From Brugia malayi (Eukaryota > Nematoda > Chromadorea > Rhabditida > Onchocercidae): 64,000 nt of DNA. The DNA lies in NCBI RefSeq assembly GCF_000002995.4, contig NW_025062476.1, positions 12,916,501 through 12,980,500 of the forward strand, read 5' to 3'. Under the pieces are notes generated by a model. The model was given only the letters and a program-made list of their open reading frames with translations, was not told the DNA's origin and ran no database searches. Made by a program: the position numbers and the translations under genes. This document shows, in pieces, positions 49,931 to 61,798 of this stretch (positions within the stretch are counted from its first letter, which is position 1; each line of letters opens with the position of its first letter).

Positions 49931-52714
49931 ATACTTGTACAAGCACAAAAATAAATGAACAAAGCAAAATTACAAAATGTTTTAGCAAAATATTTTGAAA
50001 ACAAAAATTGAGGAGAAAAGACAATTAGTAAAAGAACAAAAAATATTGAAAATGTTATTGTATCATTTATTTTCATCATTTTTCAACAATTTATTTTAAT
50101 TTTAAAACTTTTTCATTCCTTTTTTCGCCTTTTTTTAAAAATTGTTTTGTCAGTTTCTTAAAATTTTTTGTAAAATTTTTTCTATGAGAAATTGTAAAAT
50201 TTAAAAATGTTATCATTTCAATGATTTTTCCTTTGTTTCTCATTTGTTTAAAAAAAAAAAAAAAATAAATAAAGTATTATTTTTATTACAAAGATTTATT
50301 GTATGCTAGCAAAATGATAACTTTGTTTAGTTTAAAAGTTATTAACTTTACTTATTATAAACTGAATGTTCTAATCTCGAATAAAATTATATTTTTGCGT
50401 GTATATGTAGAATAAATTATATTTATTTATTTTTATATACTTATTTTATTTTGCACTTGTTTTTGTGTTTTTATCTTTTGTTCAATTTCTATTATATCAA
50501 TTTAATTAATTAATAAAACAATCAATAACAAGGAAAGATGTTGATAAAATGATAAGAAATTTATTGATAATATTCAAATTTATATTCCAAAAAAAAAAAA
50601 GAAAAGTTTTTAAAAGAGCAATAAATTGTCACTTACTTTTTGTTAGTAGTATTTTACTAAGAATAATTAATAAATTTTTTTGCAGTAGTCTAAATTTAAT
50701 AATTTTATAATAAAAATATTAATATGATTGTAATAATTTTAATAATGACTATAATAAATAAATATATATTAATGATTTTAATAAGTATTCGAATAATGGA
50801 TTAATTCGAAATCGTATATTAAAATGTTCAAATGTCATACGAATTTTACAACTATCTTTTATGCTTAAAATAATCTTTAACCTTTGTTTAATTGCTAATT
50901 GTATTTAAAAACAATGCAAATATATTTACAAATGTATTTACAACTTATCTGTGTGATATATTAACATTTTGCTATTTAACATGATAATACTGATTATCAA
51001 ATTAAACTTTAGTAGATGAAATTTTTTTAAAATTTACTTACATATTTTATTTTTTAGCTCAATTTTTATAAATGATAGAAAATTGCAATAATCGAATATA
51101 TTTGATAACTATTTACTAAATTATATAATTTCAATCTAAAGTTATCACTGTTACAGGATGATATTATCATTATTTATCACTATCAATCAATTGTTTTATA
51201 ATATTAAATTTGAATTGTCTTATAATATTTTTTACTTTTCTCATCTTTTAGTAAACTGAAAATTAATCAGAAATTATTTTTCATAATTTATTTAACAAAT
51301 ATAATATAATCAGAAATAAATTTTTTAATAATTTATTTAACATAGATACAATATTATAAAGAAATTAGAAATGATTATTAAAAAAAGAAAAATTTATTTT
51401 TATTGTGAAAAAGAAAAACAAATTTGATATATTTAATAAGAATTTGTTTATTTATTTATTTACATTTTAATTCATTTGTTTATTAATTTATCTTCACGCA
51501 TATGAAAAAATTGCTTAATGAGAAATGAGAAATTGATTAAATGGTATAAATTAATAAACAGAAATAAAATTTAAAACGTAAATAAATAATTAAATTCTTA
51601 AAAAAATTAAATTTTATTTATAACATTTAATGTAAAAAAATCAATTTAAAAATAATAAATAATAAATCAAATAAATAAATAATCGAATTAAAAAAAATAG
51701 TATTGCCAATATTAATTTTACAATTTGAATGAATAATTTATTTCATTATGATTTTGCAGTATTCAAAATTACAGCAGTTGCAATTATTTATTACATTTAT
51801 TTTATTTGATTATTTATTTATTAGATTTAATTAATTTAATAATGTGATTAATTTATTAATTTTTTTTATTAATTTATATTTGAGTAATTATTATAATAGT
51901 CAGTTTTTTCGATGTCGTATTCAATTAATTTAAATATTTATTGATTATTTATATACTAAATTAACAGTTTAAATTATTCTGTATTATGACTTTATATTAA
52001 TTAGAATTTTTAGTTTCTTAAGTAATATAATTAATTAATTAAACCTTTTTTTTAAATATAATTAATTAAATTTAATTATTTATTAAACTTTTTTTACTTT
52101 TTTTTTTTTATAAATAATATAATTAATAAATTAAACTTTTTTTTTAAACTTTTTTGGGATGATTAAATTGTTATTAAAATGTTTTAAGCAAAGTTTAAAA
52201 TGGTACAAAAAAAAAATAAATTCTTTTTTTTTTGCGAGATAAAAGCTTTTATTTTCACAAAATTGAAAAATTCATCAACTTTTTTTTTAACTTTCCACTG
52301 CAATCATACTATTTGTTGTAAAGTAAACAAAAATATAAAAGTAAATAAAAAACAATTTGATAAATAACTTTTTACCAATGCATTTTAATGATTGTATTTT
52401 CTTAGAAAATTAAAATGATAAATGATAATAATCCAACAATTGAATAATTGATTAATAACTAATTTAATTTACCACCTTGCAAAACTTTTTGCATCTTTTT
52501 TTTTCGTATTTCTAAAAATAAAACTATTTTAATTAACTAATCGATGCTTAAATTTTTTCATTCAATTACTTTAGTGAAAAAAAAAAAAAATGAAATTAGT
52601 TTGAAATGAGAAAAGAAAAATGACGCATAAATCCTTTCTGCCTGCTTTTTTCTAAGCTATAAAGCGAAATTTTCAACTTTTTATTTTTCACTGCTTAAAT
52701 TCTCCCTCTTAAAG

Positions 52715-52870
52715 TACATTCCATTCCATTTCATTTTAATTTATTTCAATTCAATTCATTTCATTTCATTTCAATTCATTTCATTTTATTTCATTTCAAT
52801 TCATTTCATTTTATTTCATTTCAATTCATTTCATTTTATTTCATTTCAATTCATTTCATTTCATTTTCTT
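52715..52870. repeat. TTTCA-type pentanucleotide repeat
   Basis: Alternating TTTCA, TTTTA and ATTCA pentamers (CATTTCATTTCAATTCATTT) with a 25-bp higher-order period in the second half. It is non-coding. Confidence 0.85.
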
Positions 52871-54539
52871 ACTTCTTCATTCGTTCTTCCATAAAAAAGA
52901 TCAACAAAAAAATTTTTTTTTCATTTTCATTTTGGATTCAAAAAAATTTCATTTCTTATTGGTTTTTTTTTTGATAGAAAGATTATATGTTAATTATTGC
53001 AATATTTCATCTTTTTCTTCCTTTTTCCTTTTTAATTATTAAATTAAATTTTAATTTTTTTTTTTTTTTTTAAACACTTTGTTAATTAATGAAATTATTA
53101 AATGCCTTTTTCCTTAAATTGTAGTTTCGATTTAGTGAGAAATTCTATACATTTAAGCAATATAATTTGTTTTGTTTTTTTTTTTTTTTTTTTTCCTTCG
53201 CTAGATAGCATTGAAATAATTACTTTTCTTGTGGAATATTTTAGAGCTAATAATTAAATTTTTTTCTGTGTAATGAATTTTTAATAGTATTAATTAAACT
53301 TTTACAACTTGCTTAATTAATCTATTAAATATGTTAGTTGCACTAAATATATTTTAGAGGATGATTTATTGATCAATTAGCTAAATTATACCTTTTAAAT
53401 TAAATTAAATTTCCTTTTTCGATTCATTTATAAAAAATCAGGAATGATAGAATTAATAAAATAAATTAATAAAATGATCAATTTTAAATTCGCTGAATTG
53501 ATAATCTTTTGTGTATTTTACCATTAATTTTTTTCTAACATTTCAATAAATCTAATGTAAATAACATCAATTACTTTTGCAAAAAATTAAAAAATCGAAT
53601 TAATAATAATTGGAAATAGAAATGTCCAAGCAACAACAAACTGATCTAAAAGTTTTTTTTTAAATCACAAAAATTAAAAAATTTTAATATTAATTAATAA
53701 TTAAAACAAAAATTTTTAATTTGCAAAAAAAAAAGGAAAAATTAATAATTAAAAAAAAACAAAAATTAATAATTTAAAAATTAAAAAAGAATGAATGATA
53801 AAAATTGATAATGTATGATAAGATAGCAATTGCCATTATTATTATTTATTATCATTCACATACAAATTATATTTATCATAAAGTTTTATTAATTATTGTT
53901 CATAAATAAATTCTAAAAATAATACTAACTGAATTTCAATTTTGATTTTTCATTTTTTTTTTCTAAAAAAAAAAAGTATAAAATATAGAAAAATGCATTT
54001 CTTTCAATAAAAATATACATTCATCATTAAAATCGATGCGTAATACATTGACGATGACTCATTGCTGTAATTAAACAAAAATTAAAAAAATAAAAATTCT
54101 CTCTCAAAGTCAAATTGTCCAACAAATTTACATTCATGCAAAAAAGACTGTGGTTTCTTAGGAGACGATAAAGATTATTGAGAACTATGATATATAATGG
54201 TGGTAGATAGTTGAAGAAATTGATAAATATTGCGCAATTTGAATAGAGACAGTCAGTGAGAGTATTAAAATAAGAGGAAAATGGGAGGAAAATGAGGAGA
54301 GTTAGAGATGAGAGTTATGGATTTGTTTAATTTTCATTTTAATATAAAATTTGTAATTTCTTCTTTGTTACAGGTATTTTTAATTAATTGAAAACGAATT
54401 GACAGGTATGCATGCGAGATTTTTAATTAATGAATTTAATGAATTAATTAATAATTGTGCATTTAGCAGTTTTCTTCATTTATTCTATCATTAGAAAGTA
54501 ATTAAGGTTTAATCTAAGTGAAAGAATGAATAACTTAGC

Positions 54540-54990
54540 TATAGCTATAAACGTATCCGTACAGTACAATTTGTTAAGTAAATATGGTGAAATTAGTATT
54601 TACGTATATATTTGTTCGTATACGTTTACGTGTTCATTTATTCTTGATGTATTTGTGTACGTTTTTCCGTTTATGTATCCGTATCTTGCTGTAGACGTAT
54701 CCGTGCTGTACAGTTTGTTACGTAAATATGATAACATTATAATATGCAATTATTGTTCGTATATGTTTACATGTCTATTTCATATTTATTTTCAGTTTAT
54801 TTATTTTGACGTATTTGTTTACGTGTTTCCGTTTATGTATGCCTATCCTACTGAAGACGTATCCGTGCTATACAGTTAACAGTAATGTGTACGTGTACGT
54901 GTTCATTTGTTTTTGGTGTTTGTGTACGTGTTTCCGTCTATATATATATATTTGTAAGTGTGCGTGTACGTCTCTGTGCGTGTGTGTTTG
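54540..54990. repeat. Threefold ACGT-rich degenerate repeat
   Basis: Three decayed units of about 145-165 bp begin ACGTATCCGT at about 54549, 54694 and 54857. They share GTACAGTTTGTTACGTAAAT, GTTTACGTGT and TTTCCGTTTATGTATCC-like text. Together they leave a 117-codon open frame with no resemblance to known proteins; the repeat explains it. This is the richest CpG stretch in the gap between the LPP genes. Confidence 0.65.
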
Positions 54991-55407
54991 TATGTGTAAT
55001 CCAAAGTATCCTCTGATTCATTAAATTTTGTAAAACGAAAGGAAAAAGTGTTTTTAAAGGAGCAAATATAAAGTTTTATGGGAATAACTATTCATAAAAA
55101 ATGTGTTGATGAAATTTATTGATGAAATGTTGTAACAAATATTAAAATTCTTTATTTTTTATCAACGAATGTAGTGTGATTATCATTTTTTTTCCTTCTA
55201 TTTTTATTATTCATTGTATATTAAGGTGAATTACCAAGTATTGATCGATCAATCTGGGCGAATGAATTTGTTAGCATCGATATGGAACTGAAATTTTTTT
55301 CTGTTCAATTTTTGCAGTTACTTGAAAGTGCACAAAAAGATAGATTTAGAAAACATATATATGTATATATATAGCATCTACTAAAGCAGATTGTATTCAA
55401 AATTCTA

Positions 55408-55485
55408 AGGCACAGTGTTGCACTGCAGTACAGTGCATGCTAAGCTGCACATTGCATTACAATGCACGCTAAGTTGCATTACTGC
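55408..55485. repeat. TGCA-rich inverted and direct repeats
   Basis: TGCACTG-CAGTA-CAGTGCA is a perfect 7-bp inverted repeat. It is followed by GTGCATGCTAAGCTGCAC and ATGCACGCTAAGTTGCAT, two related imperfect hairpins in direct repeat about 30 bp apart. The cluster stands out in a very AT-rich gap. A folded RNA or a protein-binding cluster are both possible; neither is shown. Confidence 0.55.
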
Positions 55486-56831
55486 TTAACTTCTTTACGT
55501 AGCATTACTATTATATATTCATTTATATGTATTACATTATACGTTTTGCACTTTTCATCCTTTCATGTATCATTAACGAAATGTTTTTGGAATGACAAGA
55601 AGGTAATCTGAAAATGGAAAAGAATTCAATAACATTGTTTAATGATTAAACCTTTTATTACTAATTATACTTATCTTTTTTAAATTGTTCATCGATAACA
55701 ACTGTATATTTTTTTGTTATGCTTATCATGCTTAAATTTGCAAATATTTCGCTAAATAATGCAAGCAAAATTCCGGATAGAATACCTTTTGAACTATAAA
55801 CTAAATGATCATGTTTTTGTGTATTTCTTATCACTTTTTTATCAGTACATAACGAACTGGCTACTTGTGCATCTTTGTTATATGTGTTTGTTTTTCAGAA
55901 AATCAATATAATCATTTATATGAAATAATTAGAATTGATATAAAGGTTTTCAGTGCAGAAAGGTAACATGGTTAGATGAAATGATTACAAAGATGGACGA
56001 TGAAATAACACCACGATTACTTGTAAATATGTGTAGGTGTACATTACTATGCAAGTAATGGTATTAAAAGATGAGTATAGTATAGAAAACTAGTAACTTT
56101 ACGTATAAGTAAAGGAAGTATCATCCAATTAAAGATAAAGTCAAATTTGGGCTTTAGTGTAGAGAAAGGGAATATATATCCTTTCTTGTTTTGTTTTTAA
56201 AAAAGCAATCTTGTTATTTGCAGTGTCCATTCTTATAGCTTCAGTTAAACTAGCGAAAAAATTGATTTTTTTTTTAGTGTTACTATTGGTTAATTTCAGT
56301 TCTGTTGTTTTTATTATCCTCTGTAGTAATTTCCAAAAAACATGGAATAATCGGGCTATTGGGATTGCTTTTTAATCATTTTTATTATTAATACCATAAT
56401 TTCTGGAATATTATAATTTTAATTTTTGTCATTAATATATTATAATTTTAATTAATGTTATCTATTATCAACATTATAATTAATGAACAATATCGTTTAT
56501 GCGTTTTTACTTTCCTATAACTCGAGATTTTTCTCAAAAATTTACTGGTATTAATGAATGAAACTTTCTTATCATTTTGCAAAGTTGATACGACAGTGAA
56601 AAGAAGACAAAGGATAAGACGATCATTTAAAACATTTCTATGAAAATTTTCAAACTGACATTTTCAATTTGAGATTTTTTTCTTCGGGATGCGAAATTTT
56701 ATTGATAGAGTTTTGAAATTTACAAATTAAATGTCTTATAACTATCCTTTTGAGAATTTCGCTAGATATTATTATTATTTATTGAAAAGTTTTGATGTGT
56801 ATAATAATTTCATTTCATTTCAGGAATAATC

Positions 56832-56932
56832 AACCATCATTTTATAAATTACTCAAGGAAGATCCACAAGATCGATTATTATCATATCGATTATTCGATT
56901 TTTTTTCTTTCTGTGTAATGCGAGTTTAATTA
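56832..56932 (+). other. Exon-like open stretch of unknown gene
   Basis: After TTTCATTTCAG a frame opens as NNQPSFYKLLKEDPQDRLL, then SYRLFDFFSFC, ending at a GTAATG donor-like site. Amino-acid make-up is normal, not poly-Phe/Lys, so it reads like coding sequence. Phase 0 at the donor does not fit exon 2 of LPP copy 2, which needs phase 1, and no start codon was found upstream. It could be an alternative 5' exon, a remnant or chance. Confidence 0.25.
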
Positions 56933-56989
56933 CTGTATTAAACAGATTCATCGCTGAAAAAATTCGACATAGCAGGTGAATAAACCGAA

Positions 56990-59900
56990 ATGGTCGAGCT
57001 CAGAGTCTCAAGAATTACTGCTGATTTTGCTGTCTTAGCATTATGTGGTTGGTATAGTTTGTTTTAAATATTAATTGAGTCTTCTTAATAACATTTATAA
57101 ATGACAAAAAAAAAAAGACTTAAGGCATTCATAGCACTCAGTCTTCTAACAGCCTAGCACGAAATTTGTGTATTTAAAAGTGACATTGCTTGTAAAAACT
57201 ACTTTGCCACTTACTGATAAGGAATAATGCTAGTAAGTATTCTTTCTTATCTTGCATGTACTAAGGAATGGTAGTTTGATGTTCATAATAGATAAGTTAT
57301 ATTAAATATTCGTTGAAAATTTTATCCTTTTTCTCATGTAAATAATCAATTTTGTAAGTTTAATACTTCCTTACTGTATAATGCTAGTAAGTATGACTTG
57401 TCATTTATTTATAAATAATGCTATCAATAGGTATTTTTTTTCAACTTTTACTAATAAATAGTGTTTTTTATACAAACAGATTTCTACCAATAAAACAGCT
57501 TCTTTGCACTTATTGATGGATTTTTGTTTTTATTTGTTAATAAGTTTTATTAAGCTGCGTTCTTAGCATTTTGTTGTTTATTTCCGGTTCTCACCGTTTA
57601 TCTCGTAGAGTTTTAAATCATTCTTTTTAAATTTTCAGCTATACCATTATTAATATTTCACAAATGGGTTGAACCGTACAAACGTGGATTTTATTGCGAT
57701 GACGAATCAATTCGTTATCCGTATCGACCATCTACCGTTTCTCGACAAATGCTTATTGTAATTGGTCTCGTTGTACCTGCAATTCTTGTAAACTTATTTA
57801 CCCATCTTTTTTTTCTTTTCTTTTCCTTTTTAGAATCAATATCGACTCGTCCCATGTTCAAATAAATTGAACACATCACTACTTTTCATAGAGATAAACT
57901 AATAATCCGACCTTAGCACACGAAGAAATTTCTTCAAAAAAAAAAATTCTCGATAATCACTACTAGTAAAAAGAGTATTTAATTTAACCAGAAATCAATT
58001 TCAGATTATATTAACGGAAACATTTCGTGTATTAATATGGGAACGGAAATGTAAAAATGAATTTCAACATTATCGGTGTAAACGGTACGTGATACCACGT
58101 CTTGTTGTTCGTCTTTACGTTTTCTTTGGTAAGTATAATTTATGCTTAATAACATAACAAAAATGCTTCCAGTTTGTTGTTCCCACAAAATTACATATGT
58201 TAGAAATTTTAGTTTCAAACATAATAGCAAAGCCACTAAAGGATAGTATGATCACTCGTCTAAATTCCTTAGAGGCTTGATTTAATTATCAGTTATTAAA
58301 GATCTAATATACTACATTATTATTGTTACTAAGATTATACATTGGATTTGATTTTTAAAACTTATCAAATATTCATCTTCCTTTTTTAGGAATTCCGCCA
58401 GTTTTATGAAAATAATTCATATCCATTTACAGCTCTCTCTCTTCCTCTCTCCTCCCCCCTCCCAAAAAAAAAAAAAAAAAAAATGAAAGAAAAAATGAAA
58501 AATTGATTTGATTTTTGAAACATATTATAAGCGTGATATCACTTTATTATGATATTCACTTTTATTTATCTGTGTTGTTTAAAATTTCAGGATATTTCCT
58601 TATTGGTGTCATTTTCAATCAGTTAATGGTCGATATAGCGAAATACACCATTGGACGCCACAGGCCTCATTTTATAGCAGTTTGCAAACCAAAGGTACAT
58701 TTTAGAATTTTTGGGCATGTTTATATAAGAGTGTATTTAGATTTCTCTGATATGCTTGTATTAATATTTATTTTTCCTTTTCACTCGAGATATTTTAGAA
58801 AACAAAATTTTCAAATTCACTGCTAACATTTTAATGCTGCACTTTTATGGTTTTGATACATTTTCTATTCATTTATGTATTTCGTTTGATCATTTATTTC
58901 TTAATTTATTTCAAGTATCTTCTATAACTTAAAATTTTCACTATTTGTTTCACCAACAACTTTATGCTTTGCAAAATAATCATCAACACAAAGGTTTTGT
59001 TAATTCACTTATCTTTAATAGCACTTTTGGCACTAATTCTTACTTCGCATTTTTTATATTTTTTCATAATCTTAGTTACTTTAATACCTTTTCTCATTAT
59101 TTTAGTTCTAAGAAGCTTCTTAACATGCACATGCAACCAAAAATGAAGCATTTTGCTTATGGATGATGGATAAGAGATGAAAAAATTAGGATTGATGTAA
59201 TTTCCAAGAAGGAAAACCTGAATTTAAAAAAAAAAAAATTGAAATTTGAGTTTATTGTTTATAATTTAGATCATTATTTCTTAATTAGTATTATTAATTG
59301 TAATGCTAGAACAATGACACTGACAGAAAGATGAAACTGTGATAGTGATTGATTGATTTAATAGAAGTAACAATGTGAATAATATATTTTGTTAGTCTCA
59401 TAATTCTAAATACCTTGCAATACTTACAAGAATTACTAGCTTGCTTGTATAATAAGTAATGATTAATTAGTTCATTGCTGAGAGATGGACTAATATTGGC
59501 GTTGTATCGGAACACATATAGTGTGTTACCCTAAAAATTTTTTGCAGCATATGGAAATTCAACATATTGCTATTGGTGGATCAAGTAGTAATCGTACTTT
59601 AGCAATCAGACGTGTAAGTATGAAGAGTTAAGGTTTGCAAAAAAGATGGTGGATTTTGGAAAATTTTCTTGTAAATTAGTATAAAAGTATTTGTGTTAAC
59701 TCTCAAGAAATGCACAAATTTCTTGGAATCATATCATTTTGCAATCATAATCTCTGCTTGCAAAACTTTGAAAAAATATAGAGAATTTTTTATAGTGTTA
59801 GTTGAAATTTTTATTGAGAATAATTATTTTGAAAAAAAAAAAAAAAAAAAAAAGGATTTCTTATCTTTTTTATCTTATCAGTTATTGAAAATTTTCTAAA

Positions 59901-61798
59901 ATCATCCGCCATAACATTTTGCATCGAACTCTTCATTTTTTTTTTTTTCTTTCTTTTCCGTTAGATTAGATATTTTTATTTTTTGTAGGCTTATTCCAAA
60001 TCATCAGGTGTTTTAAAGGTAAGTTATATTCAAAATTGTTTTATTCATTTGTTTTTAAAGCATTATTTCATCTTTATGCACCAAAACTATACACTTATGC
60101 ATTCATGCATATACACTACTACACATATATCTGCGTGCAGAAGTAAATGCAAGCATAGCTATATCACTTGCATGTTTCTAACTTTTAAGCAATTCTGATA
60201 TCATATGCATGATTTGTGATATCATAAATTTTACATTCTCAATTGCACACATAAGAATGTTTGGTAAAAATTTTACCCCGCATCTTTCTTTTTTATCATA
60301 CATGAGCATTTTTTTTTTTTTTTAAATTTAATTATTCTGGGAAGGCTACTTATTATTCAAAAATAAATAATTTCAAATAACTTTTATAAAATTTGGATTT
60401 ACTTCTTCTTTCTTTTCTTCTTGGATATGTATTAAGTATATATATATATATATGGCATTAGCTCTGTAGATGATTAATCTTTATTTTCATCTTGTAGTTA
60501 TTATAATGGATTGTTAGTTAAGGATAATTAATGTGAAATTTTTGTAATATTAAATGAATCGAAACAAAACTATAACATTTGATTTTTTCTTTTTTGATTT
60601 AATATGAATTTTTTTATTTTAGTCTTTATAATATTTACATCTTAATAAATAATATTAATACATATCATTCTTTTTTTTTTTTCTTTTTATTTGTATCAGC
60701 TTCAGTTATTCCTTGTAAAGCATTAGAATTCAAAAAATTTTTCAATTTATTTTAAATTTAAGTGAATATTTCAGGGTTTTGAAACATGTCCGATTAATTC
60801 GCATGAATATATCACAGATTTTGAATGTACTGGTACAGATAAATATCTTATTCATGAATCTATGCTTTCATTTTATTCCGGTCATTCTGCTTTCAGTTTT
60901 TATGCAGCATGGTATACAGCAGTGAGTTTTCCTTTTTTCCGTTTTTTCCGTTTTTTTTTTTTTTGAAGATGCATTAAATATGTTAATTCAAGTTTAGTAG
61001 TACAAATAAATTTTTTTTTTTTCTAAATATATGTATCTTAAATATTATATATACAATAAATTATGGCATTGTTTTTATTCAATTTTCAAAAAATTTCACA
61101 AAAATTGTTTCAAACAATTTATTGATTCAATATTACAGCTTTACTTGCAAGCTCGACTCTATCGACCATTATTTAGTCGTTTACTTTTACCTGTAATTCA
61201 ATTTGCCTTATTTGGTGGCGCTGCATTTGTGGCATATACTCGAGTTAGCAATTATAAGCATCATTGGTCGGATGTATTAGTTGGCTCATTATTTGGTTCT
61301 GCAATTGGCATCGTTGTGGTTATTCGTTTCTTTCTTTTTTTTTATTGTCAAATTATAACTTTTTATTTTTGTTTTGAAATTAACTTAATTAAAAGTAACA
61401 TTCTCCTTTTTTTTTTTTTCTTTTTGAATATGTTAAATGTAAGAGTTAAAGTAAATAATACGAATTTAAAATAAAGAAAATAAATTTAAAACGAAATATG
61501 AATTTAGGCATTATTTGTTGCTGAAGTATTTTCGCGTCGTGAGATACCATCATGTGATGTTCATTATTGTAAGCGTGAATTTGGCTTAGCATCAGAATTA
61601 GAACGAGTTGCTCCATTGTCAGATGTGGAAACTGGAATGAGTAATGTTGTACGAAGTGATGGATCAGGTAGTGGTACACAGTTTATCACTTCTCACAACA
61701 TTACATTAACTGGTATGATGGCATCAAATATCAATGAAGTTAGAAATAATCAAATGGGACAATTACCTCGACAAACATCACGAAATCAGAGATTGTAA
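56990..61798 (+). CDS. Lipid phosphate phosphatase, PAP2 family (LPP copy 2)
   Basis: 382 aa membrane phosphatase of lipid phosphates, paralogue of the gene at 44179-48679. Exons: 56990-57047, 57639-57787, 58005-58128, 58591-58694, 59548-59613, 59989-60018, 60775-60921, 61139-61318, 61508-61798 (1149 nt, phases agree). The classic LPP loop EPYKRGFYCDDESIRYPY follows TM1. PAP2 motifs: C1 KYTIGRHRP (128-136), C2 SGH (212-214), C3 TRVSNYKHHWSD (260-271) with Arg261, His267 and Asp271; the first Ser of C3 is Thr, as in copy 1. All catalytic residues are present. The cytosolic tail after TM6 is long (about 90 aa, polar, ending QTSRNQRL) and unlike the short basic tail of copy 1. Exons of 66 and 30 nt, both multiples of three, lie in the luminal loop between C1 and C2 and may be optional. 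The end is either TTG TAA by read-through, or TTG TGA if GTAAGC at 61796 is spliced to CAG at 62280; both give the same protein. Confidence 0.9.
59548..60018 (+). other. Two small frame-preserving exons in the LPP luminal loop
   Basis: 59548-59613 (HMEIQHIAIGGSSSNRTLAI, then RR) and 59989-60018 (AYSKSSGVLK) have good acceptors (TTTTTGCAG, TTTTTGTAG) and GTAAGT donors. Both flanking introns are phase 0. Skipping either or both joins CKPK to GFETCP in frame. Copy 1 has no counterpart. They add a basic, Ser-rich insert with one NRT site, so isoform control of the outer loop is plausible. Confidence 0.6.

Larger units (their letters stand above)
48680..56989. other. Divergent intergenic region between the two LPP genes
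   Basis: 8.3 kb with no recognisable gene. It contains an (ATT)n tract near 49865-49930, a TTTCA/TTTTA pentanucleotide field near 52715-52870, an ACGT-rich threefold repeat at 54540-54990 and a TGCA inverted-repeat cluster near 55408-55485. One exon-like open stretch lies near 56832. From about 54000 the DNA is noticeably less A/T-extreme. It must include both LPP promoters; CATAGCAG just before the copy 2 ATG could take a spliced leader. Confidence 0.6.

Noticed and set aside
54526..54879. 117-codon open frame with repeated VFVYVFPFMY motifs
   Set aside because: The protein periodicity mirrors a degenerate 150-bp DNA repeat. There is no signal of coding beyond that repeat.
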